Shown: positions 9,024-17,007 of the stretch, one piece after another
How the letters are laid out: each line of letters begins with the position of its first letter
Position numbering within the stretch: the first letter of the stretch is position 1
From: Haliea sp.
GTDB lineage: Bacteria; Pseudomonadota; Gammaproteobacteria; Pseudomonadales; Halieaceae
NCBI GenBank assembly: GCA_016704305.1
Contig: JADJAL010000009.1
Coordinates: 94,212-158,211, forward strand
Direction of reading: 5' to 3'
Length of the DNA stretch: 64,000 bases
Translations under genes and position numbers: made by a program
Notes under the pieces: model-generated
The model's database searches: none
What the model was told of the DNA's origin: nothing
What the model saw: the letters and a program-made list of their open reading frames with translations, nothing else

Positions 9024-10022
9024 TCAGGTCTTGAGAAACGCCAGCAGATCGACGTGGAACCGATCCTTGTGGGTGTCGGTCAGTCCATGAGGGGCGCCTT
9101 CGTAGACGATCAGCTTGCTACCTGCAATCATCTTCGCCGATGCGCGGGCGCTGCGATCAATCGGCACGATCTGGTCGTCATCGCCATGGATGATCAACGT
9201 GGGCACGTTAAACCGCTTCAGATCTTCGGTGAAGTCGGTTTCCGAGAATGCTTTGATGCATTCGAAGGTGTTCTTGTGTCCCGCGGTCATGCCTTGCAGC
9301 CACCAGAAATCGATCAACCCCTGCGAAGGCTTGGCGCCTGGCCGGTTGTAGCCGTAAAACGGGCCGCTCGCTACGTCTCGGTAGAACTGCGAACGATTTG
9401 CAAGTTGTCCCGCGCGTAGGCCATCGAACACCTCCATCGATACGCCGTCAGGATTCTGCTCTGTCTTGAGCATTAGCGGCGGTATCGCCGAGATCAATCC
9501 TGCCTTCTTGAGACGCTTGGTACCGTGACGCCCAATGTAACGCGCCACCTCGCCACCACCCGTCGAGAACCCAAACAGCGAGGCTTCGCTGACATCCAGA
9601 TGATCGAGCACCGCAGCGAGATCATCTGCGTATGTATTCATCTCATTACCTTCTGAAGGCTGGCTTGACCGACCATGCCCCCGACGGTCATGGGCGATCA
9701 CGCGGTAGCCCTGGGTCGTCAGGAAGTACATCAGCGATTCCCAGCTGTCGGAGTTGAGTGGCCAACCATGACTGAGGACGACGACATCACCTTCGCCCCA
9801 GTCCTTGTAGTAGATCTGCGTGCCGTCTTCCATTGTGATAGTGCCCATTGTCTGTCTCCTGAGTGTTGAAGTTGAAATAGGGTCTGTGGCCTTCGTAGCT
9901 GACGGGGTTTGTGCAGTGCAACTAGCCAAGGAAAACTGCAGGCCAACCGCCGCTGCAACGCCGCCCACGACAAGTACGCGGCGCACCTCATCAAATTCTT
10001 CCAACGGTCCAGATTTGGTCAT
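9024..10022 (-). CDS. exported alpha/beta hydrolase, chloroperoxidase-like
   Basis: This protein is 332 residues from ATG 10022, which has AGGAGG upstream. The first 40 residues carry an Arg pair followed by a hydrophobic stretch and LASC, consistent with a Tat-type or lipoprotein signal. The mature part is a cofactor-free haloperoxidase/esterase-type alpha/beta hydrolase: oxyanion region SHGWPL near 84-89, nucleophile Ser153 in GFSTGG, acid in HGDDDQIVP and His in GAPHGL. Members hydrolyse esters or carry out perhydrolysis. The ATG overlaps the stop of the upstream 55-codon ORF. A truncated relative lies at 12215-12766. Confidence 0.9.
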   Translation of the reverse strand: MTKSGPLEEFDEVRRVLVVGGVAAAVGLQFSLASCTAQTPSATKATDPISTSTLRRQTMGTITMEDGTQIYYKDWGEGDVVVLSHGWPLNSDSWESLMYFLTTQGYRVIAHDRRGHGRSSQPSEGNEMNTYADDLAAVLDHLDVSEASLFGFSTGGGEVARYIGRHGTKRLKKAGLISAIPPLMLKTEQNPDGVSMEVFDGLRAGQLANRSQFYRDVASGPFYGYNRPGAKPSQGLIDFWWLQGMTAGHKNTFECIKAFSETDFTEDLKRFNVPTLIIHGDDDQIVPIDRSARASAKMIAGSKLIVYEGAPHGLTDTHKDRFHVDLLAFLKT

Positions 10023-10189
10023 CACACACCTCCTGCGTTGATGATTGAGAGAAAACTGCCTACGAGTGACAAACTGTCGCCGACTTGCTCGGTCGCGTAG
10101 ACGGCCGGAATGAGTGCCTTCACCACGCCACCCTGGAGCGACAGCATGGCGACATGCGTGAATACCGGCCGATGGGGTTGATTGCGCAT
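10022..10189 (-). CDS. 55-residue small ORF between MBL and hydrolase genes
   Basis: An ATG two bases after the MBL-fold stop opens a 55-codon frame that begins MRNQPHRPVFTHVAMLSLQG and ends SFLSIINAGGV. Its TGA overlaps the ATG of the hydrolase gene. The tight packing on both sides suggests a translated, coupled small protein, and the middle is moderately hydrophobic. There is no strong ribosome site of its own and I recognise no family. It could also be the tail of a shortened gene. Confidence 0.45.
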   Translation of the reverse strand: MRNQPHRPVFTHVAMLSLQGGVVKALIPAVYATEQVGDSLSLVGSFLSIINAGGV

Positions 10190-10191
10190 GG

Positions 10192-11208
10192 TTATTTAAG
10201 GCCGTCGTAAACGATCTTGGTGAACAGATCCGGCCCGATGACAAACTGGCCGAACCTGGCGTCGTACTGCGCTGTAGGCTTGGCCGCAGTAACCTGGGTT
10301 AGCGTCTTGCCTTGGTCCTTCAATGTGGCGACATTCGCGCGAATTGCTACCAGCATGTCGCGAAACTCCTTGAGCTCGGATCGGGTGCCGGCCGGCCCGT
10401 GCCCTGGGACGACCACGCTCCGATCAGATACCCGCATCAGGATTCCTTCAAGCGCCCGAATCATTCCGTCGATGCTTCCGCCGTTCTGGTTGTCGATGAA
10501 TGGATACGCGCCATTCCAGAACAAATCGCCTAGGAACAGGACGTCAGCCGGCCGCATGTGCACATACAAGTCACCGTCCGTATGGGCGGGGTCCACGGGT
10601 AGCAAAGCGACGGATTGACCGCCGAACTGGTATGTCTTGTCACTGACGAGCTTGACCGCGGGCAGACCGCTAGCTGGCAACGGCTGGAAGGTGTAGTTCC
10701 AGTCATCGACTCGCGTGACTTGACCTAAGCGATTGGCCGCTCTGGCGGTGGATATGATCGTTGCGCCTGCTTGATGAAGCCAGGCATTCCCGTCGGTGTG
10801 GTCCCAGTGGTAGTGGGTATTGACCAGATATCGGACCTGACCATCCCCAAGTGCGGTGATCGCGGCCGACAACTTCGGCTTGGACAGCGCAATACCGCTG
10901 TCCACCATAAATTTGCCTTCTGGTCCGACCAGAACACCAATGTTGCCGCCGGATCCGTTCAGGAGTGTTATGCCATTCCCAAGCGCCATCGTGACGATAT
11001 CGGCCTTCCTCGCCTCCTCGTTGATCATCACCACCGGACTGGTTGCCTGCGCCACGGCACACCGCGGTAGAGCCATCAGAATGACACTCAACCCAATTGC
11101 ACCAAGCCGCGCTAGCGGTGCGCAGCTAATGGCAAGGTGACTGTCCTTTCTGTCGTGGCAGTTGATCTGCTGCCGTTCCCTGATACCGTGCCTGCTTTGA
11201 GTCGCCAT
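10192..11208 (-). CDS. exported MBL-fold metallo-hydrolase
   Basis: This is a 338-residue metallo-beta-lactamase-superfamily protein. The zinc motif HYHWDH is at residues 132-137, with further ligands expected in DPAHTDGD, and HGP near the C-terminal third. Residues 25-55 form a hydrophobic signal segment ending AVAQA, so it is probably periplasmic. GGAG precedes the start. Such exported MBL proteins are often lactonase- or glyoxalase-like, but the substrate is unknown. It is cotranscribed with the small ORF and the hydrolase downstream, and lies 77 nt from the hydrolase upstream. Confidence 0.9.
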   Translation of the reverse strand: MATQSRHGIRERQQINCHDRKDSHLAISCAPLARLGAIGLSVILMALPRCAVAQATSPVVMINEEARKADIVTMALGNGITLLNGSGGNIGVLVGPEGKFMVDSGIALSKPKLSAAITALGDGQVRYLVNTHYHWDHTDGNAWLHQAGATIISTARAANRLGQVTRVDDWNYTFQPLPASGLPAVKLVSDKTYQFGGQSVALLPVDPAHTDGDLYVHMRPADVLFLGDLFWNGAYPFIDNQNGGSIDGMIRALEGILMRVSDRSVVVPGHGPAGTRSELKEFRDMLVAIRANVATLKDQGKTLTQVTAAKPTAQYDARFGQFVIGPDLFTKIVYDGLK

Positions 11209-11285
11209 GGTCGTTCTCCAATGAGCAATGATCTGCGGTTCCGTCTTTCGAACCAGGAGCTGCTGAAAATACCGTCCAGTGGATG

Positions 11286-12218
11286 TCAGCGTTTGCTTAG
11301 CTTCCGCTGCAGGAAATCGCGGATCAGCGGCACGATCTCATCCGCCTTGTCCTCGAGGGCGAAGTGTCCAGTGTCAATAAGATGAAACTCAAGATCCTTG
11401 AGATCCCGTTTGTACGGATGCGCTCCATCTGCAGGGAAGATGTAATCGTTCTTGCCCCAGACGATCAGCGTCGGCGGTTGCCTGTCCCGGAAGTAGGCCT
11501 GGACCGTCGGATACAAAGGCAGGTTTGTCCGGTAGTCGTACATCACAGCTAGTTGAATTTCTGCATTGCCCGGGCGGTCGAGCAGTGCCTGATCATGGAC
11601 CCAGTTGTCCGGGGCGATCCGGCTGACGTCTCGGACGCCATCGGTGTACTGGAATTTGGTGGTCCGCAGGGTAAACAAACCCATCAGCGGCTCTGCGTTC
11701 TCGGCATTCGGCTCCGCCCAGTACTTTTTGATCGGGTCCCAGAACTCCTTGAGCCCTTCGTCGTACGCGTTCCCATTCTGGATGATCAGGGCAGTGACAG
11801 ACTCTGGATGCCTAAGCGCCAGGCGCCATCCCACCGGGGCGCCGTAGTCCATGACGTACATCGCAAATTTCTCGACGCCGAGTTGACTTAACAAGCCATC
11901 TACCAGTTCGGCGAAATGATCGAATGTGTAGGCAAAAGATTCTGGGTCCGGACTATCACTCTGGCCATAACCAGGATAATCAGGGGCGATGACGTGGTGG
12001 CGCTCGGCAAGGTGCGGAATCAGGTTGCGAAACATGTGCGAAGAGGTCGGAAATCCATGGAGGAGCACTACCACCGGCGCATGTGCAGGGCCCGCTTCGC
12101 GATAGAAAATGCCAACGCCGTCGACTTGAGATTTGCGATGATGCGTCACCGGCAAATAAGGAGCCGCTGAACTTTGCGATGGCGCGTTAATCTGGTCTTT
12201 GAGGTCTGAGGTGTTCAT
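11286..12218 (-). CDS. alpha/beta hydrolase, haloalkane dehalogenase/epoxide hydrolase type
   Basis: This protein has 310 residues. Asp124 in VMDYGAP replaces the usual serine nucleophile, as in haloalkane dehalogenases and epoxide hydrolases; the oxyanion motif is HGFPTSS at 54-60 and the catalytic base is His285 in DTGHFALED. The residue after the nucleophile is Tyr rather than the Trp typical of dehalogenases, so epoxide hydrolase or another C-X hydrolysis is equally possible. No signal peptide is seen. The start has AAGGAG ten bases upstream and overlaps the stop of the truncated hydrolase (ATGA). Confidence 0.88.
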   Translation of the reverse strand: MNTSDLKDQINAPSQSSAAPYLPVTHHRKSQVDGVGIFYREAGPAHAPVVVLLHGFPTSSHMFRNLIPHLAERHHVIAPDYPGYGQSDSPDPESFAYTFDHFAELVDGLLSQLGVEKFAMYVMDYGAPVGWRLALRHPESVTALIIQNGNAYDEGLKEFWDPIKKYWAEPNAENAEPLMGLFTLRTTKFQYTDGVRDVSRIAPDNWVHDQALLDRPGNAEIQLAVMYDYRTNLPLYPTVQAYFRDRQPPTLIVWGKNDYIFPADGAHPYKRDLKDLEFHLIDTGHFALEDKADEIVPLIRDFLQRKLSKR

Positions 12219-12766
12219 ATTGGAAAGTCTCCTTGGTTAAGCTTCTGGAGTAACAAACCTCCATGATGGTTGACCGATTGGCCGGACATCGGAGTAGGCC
12301 TATGATTGCTCTTCCGTGTGGAATGTCCGACATGAATGGCATTGCGCAAATCAAGTGCGGTGATCAATTGGGCAAGATCATCGGCATAAGTATCCATGCC
12401 ATTGCCAGTATCGGTTTGACTGGATCGACCATGCCCGCGCCGGTTATGGGCGATAACGCGGAATCCCTTGTTCAGGAAAAACATCATCTGAGCGTCCCAG
12501 TCATCTGAACTGAGCGGCCACCCATGATGGAACAGGATTGGCTGGCCCTTGCCCCAATCCTTGAAATAGATGCGAACTCCGTCGGTCGTGGAAATGCTGT
12601 CCATATCAGATTCCTTTCGGTGGGTGAAAGGTGAAGGGTGTGCGATGGCAGGCGTCCCCGCTTTGACCCTGGTCGGCCATAAGGCGGCAGAAGCGGTGAC
12701 AGCGGCCAGTGTGCTGAGCAGCTCGCAGCGTGAGAGGTGTGTAGAGTTAGTGGGCGGTTTCAACAT
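12215..12766 (-). pseudogene. truncated chloroperoxidase-like alpha/beta hydrolase
   Basis: The frame from ATG 12766 has an N-terminal hydrophobic export-like segment (TLAAVTASAALWP). It then matches the first half of the 9024-10022 hydrolase: HHGWPLSSDDW, the RRGHGRSSQ loop and YADDLAQLI. It breaks off exactly at the nucleophile elbow, GHST, and continues with about 30 unrelated residues to a stop that overlaps the next ATG. The acid and His are missing, so it cannot be an active enzyme. A second plausible start at 12604 has a better ribosome site (AAAGGAA). I read it as a deletion product. Confidence 0.8.
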
Positions 12767-12865
12767 GGCAAGTGCAGAATATCGCTTGCGTATCCTGTGG
12801 GGATTGTAAATCCCGCGCAAAATTGGATGTTTCTGCGAAATTATGGACTGGCCACCCAGAGCGGC

Positions 12866-13135
12866 TTATTGCTGATCTCCCAAGAATCGCCCTGCTTTGT
12901 GATGACGACGCCATGTACCCGGCCCGACCCCGACTGCCGTTTTGAAACAGCGGTTCAGATGGCTCTGGTCACAGAAAGCACAGGCCAATGCCACTTCGGC
13001 AAGGCTAAGGCCCGCATCACGCAAGAGCGACTTTGCGCGGTTGATGCACTGCAATCAACCAGCGATGGGGCGGCTGGCCAACCGACTGTCGAAACATTCG
13101 GGTGAAAAAGGCTGACTGACAGACCGCCAACGCGC
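12866..13135 (-). pseudogene. AraC-type regulator remnant (C-terminal HTH)
   Basis: A 62-codon open stretch encodes the second AraC helix-turn-helix (LSLAEVALACAFCDQSHL) and a tail. The bases just upstream, to about 13135, still resemble the first HTH of an AraC gene but contain frame breaks. It is similar to, but clearly diverged from, the intact regulator at 6608-7588, so it is not a recent copy of it. The remnant ends abruptly where the PhyH remnant begins. Confidence 0.75.
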
Positions 13136-13138
13136 CGT

Positions 13139-13540
13139 AGCCGCGCCGAGGGTGTCAGTCGCTACAAACACCTGCTGGGCGAGCAGCAGTACAGCGGCGT
13201 GGCCGGAACCCTGATGGTCTTTCACCATGGCCTCTGGCATGCAGGCCAGCCCAACCCGAGTGACGTCGATCGCTGGATGTGCAAGATCCGGCTCAATCCG
13301 AGCGTCTCGCAGGTCAAGCGCTGGAACATCGACGATTTCGAACGCATCCACGACGGCACCAGCGGCGCAGGGCCCCAGTTGCCCGAAGTTGAGCCACCCT
13401 ATCCAACGGGGCTGGCCGCGCTGCAACAGGGATGGTGCCTCATCCAGTCTCCCGCGCCTTATTCACTGCAGGCTGGCGCTGAGTATGAGGTGTCGTATCT
13501 AGACAACGAGTTTGTCTTCGAGCGGCGCATTGATCTTTAG
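13139..13540 (+). pseudogene. decayed copy of PhyH copy 1 fused to the tail of its partner
   Basis: Sequence from 13139 matches 5609 onward of the dioxygenase gene with few changes, keeping LWHAGQ and the KIRLN arginine. At the codons for FERIH it jumps straight into the partner gene's DGTSGAGPQLPE and runs to a stop at 13540. About 300 bp present in the intact locus are missing, and the junction lies in a shared TCCAC. The HXD iron ligands are absent. It reads as the right-hand repeat of island A. Confidence 0.9.
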
Positions 13541-13591
13541 CCAGAAGCGTTCACGTCTTTGCAAAACGCGCTAAAGGGCCCTGACGCTTGG

Positions 13592-14422
13592 CTATTGGCT
13601 ATTGGCTCCCTGACGGGCAGCGTCAGTTCTCCTGAAGGCATACCGGAACAGACCGTGGATGGCGACCGGGAACAGGCGCTTCAGCCAATCCAGCAGATAG
13701 GCATCAGCGCCTACGCGCACACGCAGTCGGTTTTTCTTCACGGCACGGATCACCTTGCGCGCCAACGCTTCGGGTGTCTTGCCATGGCGCATGACCAGTG
13801 CCTCAAGCTTTTTCGTTTCCTCGGCATCGCTGCCGTACTCGACAGCGGCCTTCATGATGTTGGTCTTGATCGCACCCGGAAGGATGGTGGTCACGGCAAT
13901 GTTGTGCACGGCGAGCTCGGCGTACAGGGTCTCGCCCAGCGATCGGACGGCTGCCTTGGACGCTGAATAGGTCGCCTGGTTCGGCAAGCCGAGCAAGCCG
14001 GCCATGCTGGACGTGTTGACGATATGCCCTTCGCCGGCCTGCTTGAGGTAAGGGAGAAAGAAGTAGCAGCCGTTGATGACGCCGCCCAGGTTGATTGCCA
14101 TGACACGATCCAGTTCACCCAATGAGCTGTCGGCAAAGGCCTTGCTGATGGTAATTCCGGCGTTGTTGAAGAGCAGGTGGATGACGCCGTGTGCCGCATG
14201 AATTTCCGCTGCCAGCGCCTGCATGCGATCCCGATCCGTCACGTTGGCCATGTGCAGGGTGACGGTGCGGCCCGTTTGGCCCAACTCCCGCTGTGTCTCC
14301 TCGAGCCCCTGCGTGTGTATATCCACCAATGCCAGGTGACAGCCCTCGGCGGCGAGCGCCTTCGCCAGTGCCCGACCGATGCCGCTGCCGGCGCCGGTGA
14401 TGACAGCCACGCGATTCGTCAA
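13592..14422 (-). CDS. SDR family oxidoreductase
   Basis: This protein of about 276 residues is a classical SDR with TGAGSGIG at 9-16, NNAG near 86-89, Ser139, Tyr152 and Lys156 (YSASK). The C-terminal 50 residues, rich in Arg/Lys and aromatic residues, are typical of the acyl-chain- or steroid-acting SDRs found in mycobacteria and marine gammaproteobacteria. The only in-frame start is a TTG with a poor ribosome site, so the true N-terminus is uncertain. It lies between the PhyH remnant and the second PhyH gene, with 83 nt to the latter. Confidence 0.88.
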   Translation of the reverse strand: MTNRVAVITGAGSGIGRALAKALAAEGCHLALVDIHTQGLEETQRELGQTGRTVTLHMANVTDRDRMQALAAEIHAAHGVIHLLFNNAGITISKAFADSSLGELDRVMAINLGGVINGCYFFLPYLKQAGEGHIVNTSSMAGLLGLPNQATYSASKAAVRSLGETLYAELAVHNIAVTTILPGAIKTNIMKAAVEYGSDAEETKKLEALVMRHGKTPEALARKVIRAVKKNRLRVRVGADAYLLDWLKRLFPVAIHGLFRYAFRRTDAARQGANSQ

Positions 14423-14505
14423 TTTGGTTCACGGGGCGGATCTCCTGCAATCACCGCCGAGAGGCTCCAGCCAATCAGGCAGCCGACCTGCGCCTGGCGT
14501 TGAAT

Positions 14506-15744
14506 TCATCGAGTCTCGGCCGCTGCGCCAGCAATCCGTTCCTGCACGTTCGTCAGCTGCGCGCGTTGCGCACGTTGTTTTTCTACCGGCACTTCATCGA
14601 GTACGTCACCTGCCAATAGCGCCTGTCGAAAGCCGGTATAGACGACCTTGCGGGGTCGTTCGATGGGCGGGTAGGCGCGATGCAACGTATCGCTGCAATG
14701 CACGGTCAGGTCGCCGGTATGCGTGACCAGTTTCATTGAAGGCAGGTCGAGGCTCTCGTCCTTGCCTGCGGTCTGCACGTTGGCGCGATGGGAGCCGGGG
14801 ACAACCCCGAGGGCACCGCTGCGTTCGTCCGCACCCGTGACAGAGATGCCGATCGTGAGGCTATTGCAGTAGTAGGAATGACGGCCCTGGCCGCAGTCCT
14901 TGTGCCAGGGCAAGTCCGAGAGGCCAGTCTTGATGTCGAGCGGTTTGATCAGTCCCTCCGCGCCCATCCAGCCCGTGCCCTCGCTGCCGCCGTCGAAATT
15001 GTCACCGGTGACCCTGGACAGCCACCCGAGTCGGTCATCCTTGAGCAGATCGGCGAGCGCGGCGGATTGTTCATGGAAGAACAGTACGCGCACCGCCTGT
15101 TGCACGCCTTTTGAATCCCCGGCCCACCACGATGCGCCGTCGTCGGGGCGCGCACGCGCCAGCGCAGCATCGAGATCGGCGGACACGGCGGCCATTTCAG
15201 CTTCTGTAAAGACGCCGCGCAGGTGTAAAAATCCCGCCTGGTGCAGGAAGTGCGAAATCTCGTCGTGGTCGTCATCGAGTGTGAAGCTGCGGCTGAGGTC
15301 GAGAGCACCACCGCGCCGATCGACGAGGGTGATGGCGCCCGCTTCATGCACGGGTCGCCCATCGAAGAGCGCGCGGAACACGGGCTCCCAGCCAATCCAG
15401 TGCTCGAAGCTGCCCTGCGTCATCTTGACGCGCGAGGTCATCGCGAGGCCCATGGTTGTCGCCCAGTCCTGGACAAGATCCGATAGGGCGTCGCTGTCGA
15501 GGTTTACTGCGGCGGCGTCGGACGCAGCGCCAGCTTCAATGCGCAGCGCGCCGCGCCGCTCGCGCAGGGTAACGCTGCGCCCGTCGGCACTCAGCGTGAG
15601 CGGCGGGAGCTTCTTGTAGAGCAGGCCGCGCGCGGCGAGTTCGGCATTGCGCGACAACGCGTGGGGAATCAGTGAGTCGAAGATCTCGTCGCGGTGCAGC
15701 GGTTTGCGATCACAGTGGCGCCTTGTACGGCAATCGATGGACAT
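14506..15744 (-). CDS. phytanoyl-CoA dioxygenase (PhyH) family protein, copy 2
   Basis: This protein of 412 residues is longer than usual. A variable N-terminal region of about 160 residues precedes the Fe(II)/2-oxoglutarate oxygenase domain. Ligands are His281 and Asp283 in WHKDCG and His355 in TLHRAYPP, with a downstream Arg in RKVVYTGFR as the likely cosubstrate anchor. GGAG lies before the start. Its last 13 codons have a close copy at 6335-6377, next to PhyH copy 1. This indicates the two dioxygenase genes were once convergent neighbours. Confidence 0.9.
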   Translation of the reverse strand: MSIDCRTRRHCDRKPLHRDEIFDSLIPHALSRNAELAARGLLYKKLPPLTLSADGRSVTLRERRGALRIEAGAASDAAAVNLDSDALSDLVQDWATTMGLAMTSRVKMTQGSFEHWIGWEPVFRALFDGRPVHEAGAITLVDRRGGALDLSRSFTLDDDHDEISHFLHQAGFLHLRGVFTEAEMAAVSADLDAALARARPDDGASWWAGDSKGVQQAVRVLFFHEQSAALADLLKDDRLGWLSRVTGDNFDGGSEGTGWMGAEGLIKPLDIKTGLSDLPWHKDCGQGRHSYYCNSLTIGISVTGADERSGALGVVPGSHRANVQTAGKDESLDLPSMKLVTHTGDLTVHCSDTLHRAYPPIERPRKVVYTGFRQALLAGDVLDEVPVEKQRAQRAQLTNVQERIAGAAAETR

Positions 15745-15797
15745 CGCGGGGCTCCAGTTTTTGAGCTCAGGATACCATGGCAGGATACCGGTGAAAG

Positions 15798-16967
15798 CTA
15801 TCCTTCGGGTAACTGCTCACGCAGGAAGCGCAGCACATTACCGCCCATCACGGCGCGAATTTCTGCCTCGGTAAAATTCTGGTCGAGCATCGCCTGTGTC
15901 AGCGCCGCCAGTTCCGACGTGTCGAGCGACGTGGTCACCGCGCCGTCGTAATCCGAGCCCAGCGCAATATGCTTAAGCCCCAGCAGGTCGATGCCGTAAC
16001 GTATGGACCTGGCGATGCCGGCCGGCGTGTAGTCGCAAGCGGCCGCATCCCAATAGCCCACGCCGACGATGCCGCCCGCGGCTGCCACCTGTTGCATCAA
16101 CTCGTCATCCAGGTTGCGCGCTGTATCGCAGTGTCCCCTGAAGCCGCCGTGCGAGAGTATGACGGGCCGCGACGACAGCGCCAGCACGTCGCGCACCATC
16201 TGGGGGGACGCATGCGCGATATCAACCGTCATCTGCAACTGGTTGGCGCGCGTGACGACGCTGCGGCCAAATTCAGTGAGTCCCGCGCCGCTGGTGCCGT
16301 GCAGTGAGCCGCCCAGTTCGTTGTCGAAGAAATGCGTCAACCCGACAAATTGCAGTCCCTGGGCCTGCAATGTATCGAGGTTATTGACGTCGCCCTCCAG
16401 CGGATGCGCGCCCTCGATCAGGTACATCGCACCCACGACGTTGCGATCAGCTTGCCTGGCGGCCACCAGCGCTTCAAGGTCAGCTCTGCTGCGAATGAAA
16501 ATGACATCCGGCGTGTTCGCGGCCACCAGCGCGTGCAATTTGTCGAGCTGGTACTGCGCCCGCGCGTACAGGGAATTCCATGTCGAGGTAGGCCAGCCGC
16601 TCACAATCGCCAACGGGGTGATGGTGTCGGTGCCTGCGGTATTGCTCTCGTAATTCTGCCCGCTCGGGCTTTTGGTGGTCGCGGAAAAAACCTGTATCGC
16701 CACGTTGCCCTCGCGCATGCGCGGGAAATCAACCTGGCCGCGAGCAGAGCGCTCGCCAAGGTCGCGGTCCCACAGCAGGGAGTCGCTGTGCAGATCAACC
16801 ACGAACAGTGAATCGTGCAGTTGCTGCGCCTGCGCAGACACGGTGTACGGCGCATGCTCCTCGACAACGTTCATCGAGTTCTCCAGCAGGCCTGGCAGCA
16901 GCAAACGGCCAAAGGCTACTGTGACGAGCAACAGCGCAAGCGTTCCGAGCAGGATTTTTTTCAACAT
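15798..16967 (-). CDS. membrane-anchored dipeptidase, peptidase family M19
   Basis: This protein has 389 residues from ATG 16967 (MLKKILLG); the in-frame upstream codons overlap the sulfotransferase gene and look non-coding. An N-terminal hydrophobic helix anchors it to the membrane or exports it. M19 hallmarks are the HSDSLLWD zinc motif, the bridging Glu region in MYLIEGAHP, DIAHAS, SHGGFRGHCDTARNLDD and GSDYDGAV near the C-terminus. The family hydrolyses dipeptides, including those with D-residues, and some beta-lactams. It is 40 nt from the sulfotransferase gene and probably in the same transcript. Confidence 0.92.
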   Translation of the reverse strand: MLKKILLGTLALLLVTVAFGRLLLPGLLENSMNVVEEHAPYTVSAQAQQLHDSLFVVDLHSDSLLWDRDLGERSARGQVDFPRMREGNVAIQVFSATTKSPSGQNYESNTAGTDTITPLAIVSGWPTSTWNSLYARAQYQLDKLHALVAANTPDVIFIRSRADLEALVAARQADRNVVGAMYLIEGAHPLEGDVNNLDTLQAQGLQFVGLTHFFDNELGGSLHGTSGAGLTEFGRSVVTRANQLQMTVDIAHASPQMVRDVLALSSRPVILSHGGFRGHCDTARNLDDELMQQVAAAGGIVGVGYWDAAACDYTPAGIARSIRYGIDLLGLKHIALGSDYDGAVTTSLDTSELAALTQAMLDQNFTEAEIRAVMGGNVLRFLREQLPEG

Positions 16968-17007
16968 AAGCTTATCAATATTTTCAGTTGGCTTTTGAAC
17001 AATACAG

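Noticed and set aside
12866..13135. AraC remnant considered as a recent copy of the regulator at 6608-7588
   Set aside because: The helix-turn-helix regions share only about half of their residues, so they are separate members of the family.
6318..13540. Island A considered as a classical transposon or integrative element
   Set aside because: No transposase, integrase, terminal inverted repeats or tRNA were found; only gene-end repeats.
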